The notes under the pieces were generated by a model, which made no database searches, was not told the origin of the DNA, and saw nothing but the letters and a program-made list of their open reading frames with translations. Positions 33,116 to 43,204 of a DNA stretch of 64,000 nucleotides are shown in pieces. This DNA comes from Aquimarina sp. MAR_2010_214 (GTDB taxonomy: Bacteria; Bacteroidota; Bacteroidia; Flavobacteriales; Flavobacteriaceae). The DNA lies in assembly GCF_002846555.1 (NCBI RefSeq), contig NZ_PJMS01000001.1:1302001-1366000 (forward strand), read 5' to 3'. A program made the position numbers and the translations under genes. How positions within the stretch are numbered: position 1 is the first letter of the stretch; each line of letters starts with the position of its first letter.

Positions 33116-34762
33116 ATGAAGTCATCAATTGTTCTTGTTTTAATTTTTTGTCTTTTTACTATAACCTCTCTTTTTGCTCAAGGAAATGATATAAAAAATG
33201 ATAGCCTACAAGTAGAAGAATTATATGCAAAGGCAATAGAAATAAAAGATAATGATCTTGTAGAAGCAAAGAAAAAGTTTGAAAGCGCCATAGAGATCAT
33301 TGATAAGAGCTTATTATCCAAAGATGAATTTTTATTAAAAAAGGCTTCTATATTAGAACAGCTTGCCTATTTTTTGAGAAGAGAAAACAAGTTTGGCCCC
33401 GCACTAAAGAACCTTCAGGAAAGCTTAAAATTAAAAAGAAAAATAGGAGAAACATATACCTTGGGATATACCTATTCTCAAACAGCTTGGTTATGGCTTT
33501 ATCAGTCGGAATTTGAAAAAACGAAGGTTAATTTGGACTCGGCATACGCTCTGAGTAAAAAATACAATAATACAATAGAAATTATTAGGACATTGAGTCG
33601 ATATGGGATTCTTTATCTAAATATAAAGGATAGTACTAAGGCAGAACAACATCATCTTCTAGCGATTAAACTTGCAGATTCAATTAATGAAACCAAATCT
33701 ATCGCGGCTACCAATGCGAATTATGCTTTCTTTTTAAGACGACAAAAAAGGTATAAAGAAAACATACCATATCTTGAGAGAGCAGTAGAGATGCATCAAA
33801 AAGCAAATAATCAAATAGGATTAGAATCTGGTTATTTTGCTTTGGGAGTTACCTATAGAGTTTTAGGAATGCCTCATAAAGCGATCGAACTATATAATAA
33901 GACTCTTGTTATGTCTAAAGAGCAAAAAAATGAAGCTGTTTTGCATTCTAGATATTTGGGGTTAAGTAATAGTTATGCAGATCTCAAAGATTATGAAAAA
34001 GCGTATTCATATCATTTAGAATATACTAAGTGGTGGATAAAAGTCAAGAATGAGAAGAACTATCAAAAGATGGTAGATCTGGAGACTAAATATAAATACG
34101 AACAGCAGCTTGCTGTAGATAGCCTCAAATTTGCGCAAGAGAAAAGAGAAGTAGAACTTGTGGCACAAACAGAATCTTCAAAAAAGAAATTATACTTTGC
34201 CTTATTACTTGTTACACTTATTGGAGGTGGAGTTATTGGTTATCTAATACGACGCAATTATCAACAACGTTCAAAACTTGCGAAGGCTACATATGAGAAT
34301 GAAAAAAAGATATTAGATCAGAAAATTAATGCGAAAGAAGAAGACATCAAACGACTTGTTGCTGATAATAGCATGCGTTTGGCGTTTAAAGAAGAATTGT
34401 TGGATAAAATAAAAAATGAAGTTATAGGGGCTGAGCCAGAAAATATTAAGAAGTCTCTTAGTTCTTTAACCACCCAATTACGATTACAAATTGAAACCGA
34501 AAGTAAATTATCAGGTCTGCAAGAAAAAATAGAAGTAGTTAATAAAAGTTTTGATACTAAACTTCAAAAATTATATCCCGAACTCACAAAAGGAGAACGA
34601 GAGGTCTGTGCATTACTACGATTAAATCTCTCTATCAAAGAAATCATGACTATTCGTAACGTTTCTTCAGATTCAGTCAAATCTATGCGACGCCGTATTC
34701 GTAAGAAGATGCAAGTTTCTTCAGAAATTGAACTTGAGAAGTTTATCCAGGAGTTAGTCTAA
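33116..34762 (+). CDS. TPR sensor protein with C-terminal LuxR-like HTH
   Basis: 548 residues from the ATG at 33116 (signal-peptide start MKSSIVLVLIFCLF; an upstream ATG at 33083 is non-conserved). Signal peptide to about 22, then about six TPR units (30-340), one transmembrane helix (LYFALLLVTLIGGGVIGYLI, about 362-382), a coiled coil, and a C-terminal HTH (LTKGEREVCALLRLNLSIKE and VSSDSVKSMRRRIRKKM). The periplasmic TPR part would sense a protein or peptide and the cytoplasmic HTH would bind DNA. Bacteroidota have many such one-component regulators. The target genes are unknown; the secreted protein at 35006 is a neighbour. Confidence 0.82.
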   Translation: MKSSIVLVLIFCLFTITSLFAQGNDIKNDSLQVEELYAKAIEIKDNDLVEAKKKFESAIEIIDKSLLSKDEFLLKKASILEQLAYFLRRENKFGPALKNLQESLKLKRKIGETYTLGYTYSQTAWLWLYQSEFEKTKVNLDSAYALSKKYNNTIEIIRTLSRYGILYLNIKDSTKAEQHHLLAIKLADSINETKSIAATNANYAFFLRRQKRYKENIPYLERAVEMHQKANNQIGLESGYFALGVTYRVLGMPHKAIELYNKTLVMSKEQKNEAVLHSRYLGLSNSYADLKDYEKAYSYHLEYTKWWIKVKNEKNYQKMVDLETKYKYEQQLAVDSLKFAQEKREVELVAQTESSKKKLYFALLLVTLIGGGVIGYLIRRNYQQRSKLAKATYENEKKILDQKINAKEEDIKRLVADNSMRLAFKEELLDKIKNEVIGAEPENIKKSLSSLTTQLRLQIETESKLSGLQEKIEVVNKSFDTKLQKLYPELTKGEREVCALLRLNLSIKEIMTIRNVSSDSVKSMRRRIRKKMQVSSEIELEKFIQELV

Positions 34763-34817
34763 ATGAATTGTCTATGTTGTGCTTAATCCTGTGTATAGAG
34801 CTTGTCGAATCCGTACA

Positions 34818-34853
34818 CTGAGCCTGTCGAAGTGTAGTCTTCGACAGGCTCAG
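34818..34853. repeat. REP-like 15-bp palindrome
   Basis: CTGAGCCTGTCGAAG (34818-34832) is exactly complementary to CTTCGACAGGCTCAG (34839-34853), with a 6-base loop. This motif recurs in flavobacterial intergenic regions in my recollection, and a degenerate arm occurs at about 2679-2693 here. It lies in the 240-bp gap after the TPR regulator gene. Confidence 0.7.
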
Positions 34854-34971
34854 ATTATACGATCATAAAACTTCACGCAATCCCATACGTGGCACTACGT
34901 ATTTTGAGCTAATCATTATAAATGACACCTTTTGACACTGTTAAAACTATCTTAAAATCAGATATTTGTAG

Positions 34972-34979
34972 TATTTTTG
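34972..34979 (+). promoter_or_regulatory. -7 box of the head-repeat protein gene
   Basis: TATTTTTG, a TAnnTTTG match, 26 bases before the ATG at 35006. It rules against the longer frame from 34922. Confidence 0.45.
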
Positions 34980-35005
34980 CACTAATATCCAATAAATCCC
35001 AAAAT

Positions 35006-37324
35006 ATGATAAAACAACTACCCTTCGTTTTAGCACTTTTTTTATTGATCACTGTATCACAAGCGCAGACAAATAATCAATTTGATGGAGCAACAGTAAC
35101 ACCAACGCAAGATTTCAATACACATACACCTGCTCCTTATGATGGCACCCAAACATTTACTCCTGGATCATCTTTTACCTCTGGAGATTGGAACCTTTCT
35201 ATAGGTCCTGGCGCGGGAGCCTCCTTGGGAGTGTCATATAGTAATATTTTGATAGGAGGTATGGCCGGAGCATTATTAAATGAAAATACTTCTGGTATTG
35301 ATGCTGAAGATAATATTGTTATCGGAACATTTGCTGCTGATCGAACTCTTAGTGCATCTGATAATGTATTTATTGGAAATTATGTAGCCAGGAATGCCAC
35401 CGGAAATGATAATGTTGTTGTTGGGCATCGAGCAGGAGGCAATTTAACTACCGGATATGACAATACTATTATTGGAGAACAAGCAGGTGCGTTTCTTACT
35501 GAGGGAAGCGATAATGTACTCATTGGTGAAGATGCAGGATATGATTTAACAACAGGTAAAGACAATTGCTTTGTAGGAAGTAGGGCTGGAGCAAATACAA
35601 CGACAGCCAGCGGTAATACTTTTATTGGTGGAGAAAGCAATTACTCACTACCTAGTTCTTTGGGTAATGGAGTTGATTATGATTTTAATAATTTAGGGGA
35701 TGGGGTAGGAGAACGAAATACAACAGGTCAAGCCAATACGTTTGTAGGTTCTGGTGCAGGTTTGGATAATGTTGATGGTTTTGCGAATACGTTTTTGGGG
35801 TATGCCGCAGGTGCTAATAGCCAGTATGGAGATGGAAACACATTTATCGGTTATGGTACAGGTTGGGATAATAATCGTACTAATGAAAGAAATAATGCAA
35901 ATCGAAATACTTATGTAGGGGCACTAACTGGAGGTGTGAATAGAGAAGGGTCTGATAATATAGGAATGGGATGGAAAGCTGATTTTAATAGTACAGGATC
36001 CGATGGGAGCTCTGATGGTAAGAATAACCGAAATATCTTTTTAGGAAATTCTGTATCGGTTTTTGGAGATGATCAGGTGATTATTGGTCACGCCGCCAGA
36101 ACTACAGGAAATAGAGGTTCAATTACGATTGGGTCGCAAAGTAGTACAGCCAATTCATATGCTGCAGCTATTGGGTACGATGTAGATGTTACTCAAGCGA
36201 ATACGATGGCATTAGGAGGAAGCACTACTACCAATCGCATGAGTGTAGGAATTGGTACAGTAGCGGCAAATCAAAATGCGTCACTAGAACTGGCAGATAT
36301 AGATAAAGGATTTTTGGTAAACAGATTGACCACGACACAACGTACCGCCATGGAAACTGCTGCGGCAAGTGGTAATCCTTTGGCAGCGACTGAAGCAGGA
36401 ATGCTCGTATATGATACTGATCTTTCTTCTTTATTTGTATGGGATGGAACACAATGGATTAACTCTACCATAGATACTAATACAGATACCGATGATCAAA
36501 CCATAGATGAGTTTCAGTTAAATGGTGATGATCTCGAACTTTCTTTATTAGATGATGCTGAAGCTACTAAAACGGTTGATCTTTCGGGTTATTTGGACAA
36601 CACAGATAGTCAAGCCTTATCTTTAGCAACGAATACTTTAAGTATTTCTGGAGCTGCAGGAACTATTGATTTATCTGGATATCTGGATAATACTGATGCT
36701 CAGGATCTAAATTTATCTTCTAATACGCTTAGTTTGACTAATGATGGTACAACGGTTGATCTTTCAGGATACCTGGATAATACCGATGCGCAAGAATTGT
36801 CTTTAGCTGGTAGTACATTAAGTATTTCTGGAGGGACCAACACTATAGATTTATCAACAGCACTCACCAGTTCTGATAATCAAAACTTAACTTCTGCTAC
36901 ATTAAGTGGTACAGATCTTACGATTACAATAGAAGGTGGTGATGCAGTATCTGTTGATCTTTCTCCCATTATTTCTTCACTACAGACGCAAATAACAGAT
37001 GTTTTATCAAGGTTGGACACTGTAGAAAATTGTGCCTGTGATAGTCAAGGTAATAAAAACTTAGGTCCTATATTATATCAAAATATACCAAACCCGTTTA
37101 ACGGAACATCTTCGATCAAATACTATTTGCCTAATGGTATTACTAATGCATCTATTGTTTTTAGTAATTCAATGGGTCAAGTCATATCAACCGTTCCTTT
37201 ACATAAAACAGGTACAGAAGAAGTAAATATTAATAGCGATAGTTTATCCGCTGGAACGTATTTCTATACATTGTATGTAGGAAGCCAAAAGATCAATACC
37301 AAAAAGATGGTGATCAAAAATTAA
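35006..37324 (+). CDS. T9SS-secreted protein with YadA-head-like repeats
   Basis: 772 residues from the ATG at 35006 (signal peptide to about 21, ending VSQAQ). Residues about 70-400 contain many short repeats of the trimeric-autotransporter head type (DNVFIGNYVA, DNVVVGHRAG, DNTIIGEQAG, DNVLIGEDAG), spaced about 20-28 residues. Residues about 490-640 hold three 'DLSGYLDNTD' units alternating with 'LSLxxxTLSISG'. A short coiled coil (ISSLQTQITDVLSRLDTVEN) follows. The C-terminus is a Por secretion tail (SAGTYFYTLYVGSQKINTKK). It is probably a surface fibre or adhesin exported by type IX, not type V, secretion. A strong terminator follows. Confidence 0.83.
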   Translation: MIKQLPFVLALFLLITVSQAQTNNQFDGATVTPTQDFNTHTPAPYDGTQTFTPGSSFTSGDWNLSIGPGAGASLGVSYSNILIGGMAGALLNENTSGIDAEDNIVIGTFAADRTLSASDNVFIGNYVARNATGNDNVVVGHRAGGNLTTGYDNTIIGEQAGAFLTEGSDNVLIGEDAGYDLTTGKDNCFVGSRAGANTTTASGNTFIGGESNYSLPSSLGNGVDYDFNNLGDGVGERNTTGQANTFVGSGAGLDNVDGFANTFLGYAAGANSQYGDGNTFIGYGTGWDNNRTNERNNANRNTYVGALTGGVNREGSDNIGMGWKADFNSTGSDGSSDGKNNRNIFLGNSVSVFGDDQVIIGHAARTTGNRGSITIGSQSSTANSYAAAIGYDVDVTQANTMALGGSTTTNRMSVGIGTVAANQNASLELADIDKGFLVNRLTTTQRTAMETAAASGNPLAATEAGMLVYDTDLSSLFVWDGTQWINSTIDTNTDTDDQTIDEFQLNGDDLELSLLDDAEATKTVDLSGYLDNTDSQALSLATNTLSISGAAGTIDLSGYLDNTDAQDLNLSSNTLSLTNDGTTVDLSGYLDNTDAQELSLAGSTLSISGGTNTIDLSTALTSSDNQNLTSATLSGTDLTITIEGGDAVSVDLSPIISSLQTQITDVLSRLDTVENCACDSQGNKNLGPILYQNIPNPFNGTSSIKYYLPNGITNASIVFSNSMGQVISTVPLHKTGTEEVNINSDSLSAGTYFYTLYVGSQKINTKKMVIKN

Positions 37325-37343
37325 GAATTTAAAGTATAAGAAC

Positions 37344-37376
37344 AAAAAAGCTTCGTTGTATGGCGAAGCTTTTTTT
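37344..37376 (+). terminator. Terminator of the head-repeat protein gene
   Basis: A6-GCTTCG (37344-37355) pairs with CGAAGC-T6 (37364-37375), 8-base loop. Confidence 0.88.
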
Positions 37377-37470
37377 AGCAAATCACTATTCTCGATACAA
37401 TCCTCCTGCCTGTACTAGCTATGTCGAAGTACTTGATCACTCCTTTAGATTTGTATTTAGAATTTATACA

Positions 37471-37866
37471 TTAAACAAATAAAGAAATGATTTCATCAGG
37501 TATCCTTGCTGGCCGTAATGATTTCTTATGTAAAAAACACCAACTTGTCTTGGCCGAAACCAATACTTTTTGAGTGGTTGTGTTTATTATTTTGGTATGG
37601 CGTTCACTTCTAACACCTCTATAGTTATCAATCCAGGTTTGTAGCGTGATTTCATCATTTTCAAAAGCAGGGCTATGATATTCTATATAATGATTAAGAA
37701 CTACCCAAACATAAGTATTCCTAATATCTTCATTGGTTCCGGATTCCCAATGTTTTTTGGCAACATCTTGTACCCACTGTAGATATACTACATTATTTAC
37801 ATGATCCATATCATCTATTGCAGACTTTGGTACTGTAAAACGGAATTCAAAAATTTTGGATTTCAT
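37471..37866 (-). CDS. Acyl-CoA thioesterase (4-hydroxybenzoyl-CoA thioesterase fold)
   Basis: 131 residues, hot-dog fold. The catalytic segment D-D-MDHVNNVVYLQWVQD (about 18-33) has the conserved Asp/His-N-N-x-x-Y-L-x-W pattern of the 4HBT/YbgC group. The ending TSWCFLHKKSLRPARIPDEI is typical of FatA-like members. It hydrolyses an acyl-CoA or acyl-ACP; chain preference is unknown. Monocistronic minus-strand gene, separated by 63 bases from mgtE. Confidence 0.87.
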   Translation of the reverse strand: MKSKIFEFRFTVPKSAIDDMDHVNNVVYLQWVQDVAKKHWESGTNEDIRNTYVWVVLNHYIEYHSPAFENDEITLQTWIDNYRGVRSERHTKIINTTTQKVLVSAKTSWCFLHKKSLRPARIPDEIISLFV

Positions 37867-37929
37867 GAATAGGTGAGTTATATAGAATAAAAGTACAATT
37901 ATTTTAAAATTTGAAAGAAGATTTATGAT

Positions 37930-39285
37930 CTAAAATCCTAAAATAAGTTTTGCTATATAAAAGAATAAGAAGATCCCAAAAATGTCATTACTGGTTGTAA
38001 TAAAAGGACCTGTAGCAATTGCAGGATCAATACCTCTTTTGTCAAGAATAATAGGAACAAAAGTGCCAATAAGTGCAGCTACAATAATAACACTCATAAG
38101 TGCTGCTGCTATAGTAATACTAAACGAGATTTCATAGTTCATTATAAAACCAAAAACAATAATAAGTAGTGCTAATGCAGCACCATTAATTAAGCTAAGG
38201 CTCACTTCTTTTAATAGTCGATTTAATAAACTTCCTTTTACTACATTATTTGCCAATCCTTGTACTATAATTGCAGAGGATTGAACACCAACATTTCCTG
38301 CCATTGCAGCAATTAGTGGTGTATAGAAAAATAAATCTCTAATTCTTGGATTGGTCATTACACCTTCAAAGCCCTGCATGATGAATACACTTCCTAATCC
38401 TCCAAAAAGGCCTAAAATCAACCATGGTAATCGTGCTCTGGTAAGTTCCCATACATTATCATCTGCTTCTACATCTTGAGAAATACCTGCAGCTAATTGA
38501 TAATCTTTCTCGGCCTCATCCTTAATAAAATCTACAATATCATCTATAGTTACCCGACCAACTAATACGTTTTCATTATCTACTACAGGAATGGCTTCAA
38601 GATCGTATTTTTGCATAATACGAGCAACTTCTTCTCCTTCGGTATCTACATCTACAGAATCTACTTTAGGGATATATACTTCGCTAATATGAGTTTTTGC
38701 AGAGGCTGTAAGTAAATCTTTAAGAGATAGCCTACCTTTTAGCTTTCCATCTTTATCTACAACGTAAATAGAATGTACCCTAGTAACATTTTCTGCCTGT
38801 CGTCTCATCTCTCGAACACACCCCGCTACGGTCCATGTTTCTTTTACTTTTACTAGCTCTTTGGCCATGAGTCCACCTGCAGTATCTTCATCATAGGTAA
38901 GAAGCTCTTTAATATCTTCTGCACGTTTTTCATCTTCTATCTCAGCAATTACTTTTTCTGCACGATCATCAGGAAGTTCGGCAACAATATCAGCGGCATC
39001 ATCGGTATCCATTTCTTCTAACTCTTCTGCAATCTCTTTTTCAGAAAGGTTTTTAAGGATACGTTCACGAAAATCTTCCTCGAGCTCCATAAGAGCTTCA
39101 GAGGTTTTTTCGCTATCTAATAATTTAATAAGATAGGTAGCTTCAGATAAATCAAGTTCACTAATAATTTCTGCAACATCAGCAAAATGTATTTCACTAA
39201 GTATTTCGCGCAGACGAGTATCACCTTCTTCCCGGATGAGGTGCCGTACCTGTTTGATTAACTCATTAGAAACTTGAAATTGCAT
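37930..39285 (-). CDS. mgtE: Magnesium transporter MgtE
   Basis: 451 residues from the ATG at 39285 (MQFQVSNELIK); the frame extends to 39336 without a family match. Domain order: N-terminal superhelical MgtE_N (about 25-130, rich in EELEEMDTDDAADIVAELP), two CBS domains (about 135-260), a plug helix, and five membrane helices with the selectivity segment GNVGVQSSAIIVQGLA. Mg2+ binding between the N and CBS domains closes the channel at high cytosolic Mg2+. rsmA lies 90 bases upstream. Confidence 0.95.
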   Translation of the reverse strand: MQFQVSNELIKQVRHLIREEGDTRLREILSEIHFADVAEIISELDLSEATYLIKLLDSEKTSEALMELEEDFRERILKNLSEKEIAEELEEMDTDDAADIVAELPDDRAEKVIAEIEDEKRAEDIKELLTYDEDTAGGLMAKELVKVKETWTVAGCVREMRRQAENVTRVHSIYVVDKDGKLKGRLSLKDLLTASAKTHISEVYIPKVDSVDVDTEGEEVARIMQKYDLEAIPVVDNENVLVGRVTIDDIVDFIKDEAEKDYQLAAGISQDVEADDNVWELTRARLPWLILGLFGGLGSVFIMQGFEGVMTNPRIRDLFFYTPLIAAMAGNVGVQSSAIIVQGLANNVVKGSLLNRLLKEVSLSLINGAALALLIIVFGFIMNYEISFSITIAAALMSVIIVAALIGTFVPIILDKRGIDPAIATGPFITTSNDIFGIFLFFYIAKLILGF

Positions 39286-39377
39286 ATACTCTGTATTTAG
39301 TGATCTCCCCGCACAAACGCTCACAAAGATAACCAAAGAATTTAATTGGACTTTATGGAGGTGTTAAATCACTTAAC

Positions 39378-40235
39378 CTATTGCTTTTCAATTAATAATG
39401 TTAATTCTATAAATTGATCTACAGATAATTGTTCAGGTCGTTTAGTCAGTATTTCTAATGTTTTGATCTCATCGTTCAATTCTAAAGTTTTAAGACTGTT
39501 TCTTAGGGTTTTACGACGTTGCCCAAAAGCAGTTTTTACGACTCTGAAAAATAATTTTTCGTCACAAGGTAGCGCATATTCATTTTTTCTAATCAATCTC
39601 AATACTCCACTATCTACCTTAGGGGGAGGATTAAAAACATCGGGAGGAACAGTAAACAAATATTCAGCATCATAAAATGCTTGTGTAAGCACCGAAAGGA
39701 TACCATAGGCTTTACTACCCGCTTTTTCGCAAATACGTTGGGCGACTTCTTTTTGAAACATTCCGGTGAATTCGGGAATACGATCTTTGTTTTCTAATGT
39801 TTTAAAAACAATTTGAGTAGAAATATTGTACGGAAAGTTACCCGTTATGGCAAATTGCTCTTTAGTAAATATAGTATCTAGATCAAATTTCAGAAAATCT
39901 GCTTCGATTACCCTAAATGTAGTATTACCTCTTAGTGTTTCATTTTGTTCTAGACGAAAATTGGTGTTAAGATATTCGATAGATTCCTTGTCCAGATCCA
40001 TGGCGATGACATCGAGATCTTTTTGAAGGATATATTTGGTAAGAACACCCATTCCCGGGCCAATTTCAATAACATTTTTATAGCCTTGCAAAGTAAGTGT
40101 GTCACCAATCTTTTTGGCTATATTTTCATCCTTTAGAAAATGTTGACCCAGGTGTTTTTTTGCCTTTACAGCAGTTTTTTCAAAAGAAGATTTGGGATTA
40201 GAACTGTATTTTTTATTTTTTTTTGGTTTACCCAT
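39378..40235 (-). CDS. rsmA: 16S rRNA (adenine1518/1519-N6)-dimethyltransferase
   Basis: 285 residues. SAM-binding motif I is [11 protein letters not shown], and the catalytic motif IV is GNFPYNIST (N-F/L-P-Y-N). HLGQHFLKD at the N-terminus positions the substrate. The C-terminal helical domain has [11 protein letters not shown]. It dimethylates two adenines near the 3' end of 16S rRNA. A lysine-rich N-terminal extension of about 25 residues ([15 protein letters not shown]) is present. It overlaps the DUF4286 gene by eight bases. Confidence 0.96.
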   Translation of the reverse strand: MGKPKKNKKYSSNPKSSFEKTAVKAKKHLGQHFLKDENIAKKIGDTLTLQGYKNVIEIGPGMGVLTKYILQKDLDVIAMDLDKESIEYLNTNFRLEQNETLRGNTTFRVIEADFLKFDLDTIFTKEQFAITGNFPYNISTQIVFKTLENKDRIPEFTGMFQKEVAQRICEKAGSKAYGILSVLTQAFYDAEYLFTVPPDVFNPPPKVDSGVLRLIRKNEYALPCDEKLFFRVVKTAFGQRRKTLRNSLKTLELNDEIKTLEILTKRPEQLSVDQFIELTLLIEKQ

Positions 40236-40542
40236 CTTGTTCGCTTACAATTTCTAATTCTGTTCTAAATGCTACAAATTTACCCGTGAAACGATTAGAT
40301 TTTGACCTAAGATGATCTGCATCTTCATCATAGTATTTTTGTAAAGTTGCTTTATTATTGGTCGTGTATTGTACAGAATAGGTGGCACCTCCCATTTCTT
40401 CTTCTACCAATACTTTGGTCATTAAAGCTTTGCTAAACTTTCCTGTAGAAAGCATATCGGGTATATGTTCCTTTTTCATCCAATCCAACCATTCATCATG
40501 AATAGTTTCTTCTATATTTATGGTAACGTTATATATGTACAT
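40228..40542 (-). CDS. DUF4286 family protein
   Basis: 104 residues from the ATG at 40542 ([12 protein letters not shown]); an upstream GTG/TTG region to 40563 is not conserved. The fold is ferredoxin-like (strand [11 protein letters not shown], helix [17 protein letters not shown], strand YSVQYTTN), as in the dabb/EthD-type DUF4286 family. Function is unknown. The 3' end overlaps rsmA, suggesting co-transcription. Confidence 0.8.
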   Translation of the reverse strand: MYIYNVTINIEETIHDEWLDWMKKEHIPDMLSTGKFSKALMTKVLVEEEMGGATYSVQYTTNNKATLQKYYDEDADHLRSKSNRFTGKFVAFRTELEIVSEQDG

Positions 40543-40574
40543 TTTATAGGTGTTAGTTGACAATGAATAACAGT

Positions 40575-41126
40575 TTATACATTGTTATTACTGCGTTTTT
40601 TTATGTTCTCTTTGATTTCTGATTGAATGTATTCTTTTGACTTTCCTTTTGGAATAGAAGGCGAATCCCATCTTTCATTTAAAATCATTTTTCCTATATA
40701 TGCTATCTGTCCAATATGATATGGATAATGAGCAATCTGTCTGGTAATACTTTCTATTAATTTATATTCCTTATTTCTGATATAAATAGGAGTGTTAAAA
40801 TTAGTAGAATCTAATGACTCCAGACTAGAAAAAAGGCAATTCCATCCGTTTTCCCATTTTAAAATAATTTCATCATACGTCAAGTTCTGTTCTAAAAATT
40901 CATCATCACGATTTCTCCAGTCTTTTTCTCCGTCACTATTGAAGAAATCTGTCCATCGTGATGTCATATTCTCTGATAAATGAACAATGATACATGCAAT
41001 ATTATTGCTCTCTGTATTGTATCTCCAATAAAGATCTTCTTGGGTTAATTGTGAGATGGTTTTATCTGCAACAGTTTTATAAGACCTAAATTGTTTTTTA
41101 ATATTCTCTAAATATTCCTCTATCAT
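40575..41126 (-). CDS. DinB-like protein (DUF1572 family)
   Basis: 183 residues, a four-helix bundle. Metal-ligand histidines are in ACIIVHLSENMTSRW (about 44-58) and IAHYPYHIGQIAYIGKM (about 135-151), matching the H...HxxxH pattern of DinB/DUF1572 proteins. Such proteins are often thiol transferases (bacillithiol) or of unknown activity. The end is lysine-rich. ATG start; about 33 bases upstream of DUF4286. Confidence 0.78.
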   Translation of the reverse strand: MIEEYLENIKKQFRSYKTVADKTISQLTQEDLYWRYNTESNNIACIIVHLSENMTSRWTDFFNSDGEKDWRNRDDEFLEQNLTYDEIILKWENGWNCLFSSLESLDSTNFNTPIYIRNKEYKLIESITRQIAHYPYHIGQIAYIGKMILNERWDSPSIPKGKSKEYIQSEIKENIKKRSNNNV

Positions 41127-41358
41127 TTTATTTTTTCAAAGTATTTGTACAATAGATTATAATACTCGCACAAAGTTACAAAGATGCAAAGACCTAATAT
41201 AGAGTAATTATGTCTAAAAAGATAAATTGCCGATTTAATCTATGTATTGTCTGTTTTTAGGATATAAAGAAAAGAGTAGTTTTTATGTACTAGTGTAATA
41301 GAAAAATTACAGCCTGTGTCCCCCGTTGTGTAAAGATCTTTTGGAAATCAATGGATAT

Positions 41359-43146
41359 TTAATTTATGGCATCTCCTCGCAAGGTTCTGTATTTTTTTCG
41401 TGCTTCCACAAAATAAATACTATCAGCGTGATTAAAAATTATCTTTTCATATAATTCTTTAGCTTTTTCAGGTTCCCCTAGTTCGTTTACATAGAGTTCG
41501 GCTAACCAATAATAGGCATCATCAACAAGAATATCCTCGGTATAGAATTCGATAATTTTCAGGTAGTTAATTTTAGCTTTTTCGAATTGTTTTTCTTTTT
41601 CAAATAGTTTTGCTTGTCGTAAAAAAGCTTCATCTTCAATCTTTTCACCTTTATGTTGAGTCAAGATAATTTCATACATAGTAATAGCTTCTTGATTTTT
41701 ACTCTGGAAGGCCAATAGATCAGCCTTTGCAAAAATCTTTAAAGCGGTTTGAGTAGAATCCTCAAGAGAATTATCGCTGATAATTAAGCTTAATTCCATA
41801 GCATCGTTAGCAATCAATTGAGAGGTAGAAGATTTTAGTACATCGAGTTGCGTTTGTGCCCAGGCAAAATCCCCTTTGTAATAACTGGTTTTTGCGACTT
41901 TAAACCTGGCATCTTGTGCTAGGAAATTATTTTTTAAAGCATTTTGTACCTGAGTATAGTAAATTAATGCCTGATTAAATTTTTGATCTAATACCAGGAT
42001 ATCTGCAATTTTCATTTTTATTCTAGAGGATTGAAACCTTGATAACGGTTCTCTATCCAGTATATCTTTTAAAAAACGAATAGCTTCCTGTTTTTTATCT
42101 TGATTAAATGCAAGAAAATGTGAATAATCAATTTGTAATCCTATAGTTTCTCTGCCTTTTCCATATTCCTTAAATACGGTATTATATTGTTCTATAATAG
42201 TTTTATGTTCTTTTTTAGAAGCATTATCTACTTTTGCTTTCAGGATAATTTTATGTGCTGTAAGCTTCATGTCTTTTGAAGCTGGTGTTTCCAAAATATA
42301 ATTTAGAATTTCTACTGCAGACTTAATATCTTTCTCCGAAATAGCAATTCTGGCCAAATCTATGATACCTTCTGGACTTTCCTGTTTACGCTTGTATATT
42401 GCTTTCTCTTGTATAAATGCTTTTTTAAATTCCTTTTGTTGTACAAAAAGCCAGCTTAGCATTTCGTTGTATAAAATATCGGGATTCTGTTGAAGTTTTT
42501 TAATCAATAATTTTCTAAATATAACATTTGCCTCACCCGTTGGGGTATCTGTTATGTAATCACTAAAATTTCGTTGTACAATATTTATATAATTAGGTTG
42601 TAACCGTAATAAAGCCAAATAACTATTAAACATTTTTTCTAGTTCTCCCTGTTCTCCATAAATTTTAGCTAATTGTACATTAAAATTAGCTCTGGGATTA
42701 TTCTTCATCCCTTTTTCATAAATCAATGCGGCTTCATCTAATAAACTATATTTTTCAAAGGTTTGAGCAAGCGAATATGCATGATTTGCATTATTATTAC
42801 TATAGTTTTCTATAGCCTTATCATAGTAGGTACGAGCTTGTTCTGTTTTCCCTTGTAGATCATAATGATGTCCTAATTCGACCAGAATTTGAGAATTATT
42901 TGGAACTTTCTCAATTCTCTTTTTTAGAATGCTCTCTGCTTTATCAAAATGTTCTAATTGTTGATGAGATTCTACCAATCCTAGTAAATAATTGATTCGG
43001 TTTGGGTTTTTGGCATATAATTTTTTATAAACAGAAAGTGCTTTTTCGAATTGTCCCTGCTGGATATAGTTTTTTGCTAACTGCTCCGACTGCGCAAACG
43101 TCGAAAAAGCAAATAAAAAGGAGATGTAGAAAAAGATAAAGCGCAT
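41359..43146 (-). CDS. Periplasmic TPR-repeat protein
   Basis: 595 residues with a signal peptide (about 1-18, ending FAQS). TPR units run almost through the whole chain, with clear ones at about 20-120 (FEKALSVYKKLYAKNPNRIN, FDKAESILKKRIEKVPNNSQ) and at about 480-585 (QEAITMYEIILTQHKG, PEKAKELYEKIIFNHADS). It is probably an envelope scaffold. The serS gene is 59 bases upstream on the same strand. No enzymatic domain is present. Confidence 0.83.
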   Translation of the reverse strand: MRFIFFYISFLFAFSTFAQSEQLAKNYIQQGQFEKALSVYKKLYAKNPNRINYLLGLVESHQQLEHFDKAESILKKRIEKVPNNSQILVELGHHYDLQGKTEQARTYYDKAIENYSNNNANHAYSLAQTFEKYSLLDEAALIYEKGMKNNPRANFNVQLAKIYGEQGELEKMFNSYLALLRLQPNYINIVQRNFSDYITDTPTGEANVIFRKLLIKKLQQNPDILYNEMLSWLFVQQKEFKKAFIQEKAIYKRKQESPEGIIDLARIAISEKDIKSAVEILNYILETPASKDMKLTAHKIILKAKVDNASKKEHKTIIEQYNTVFKEYGKGRETIGLQIDYSHFLAFNQDKKQEAIRFLKDILDREPLSRFQSSRIKMKIADILVLDQKFNQALIYYTQVQNALKNNFLAQDARFKVAKTSYYKGDFAWAQTQLDVLKSSTSQLIANDAMELSLIISDNSLEDSTQTALKIFAKADLLAFQSKNQEAITMYEIILTQHKGEKIEDEAFLRQAKLFEKEKQFEKAKINYLKIIEFYTEDILVDDAYYWLAELYVNELGEPEKAKELYEKIIFNHADSIYFVEARKKYRTLRGDAIN

Positions 43147-43204
43147 TTTGCAAGTTTTTTTGTAAAGATAGCAAAATGCGCTTTAGTAATATGTTATGGA
43201 TCCC

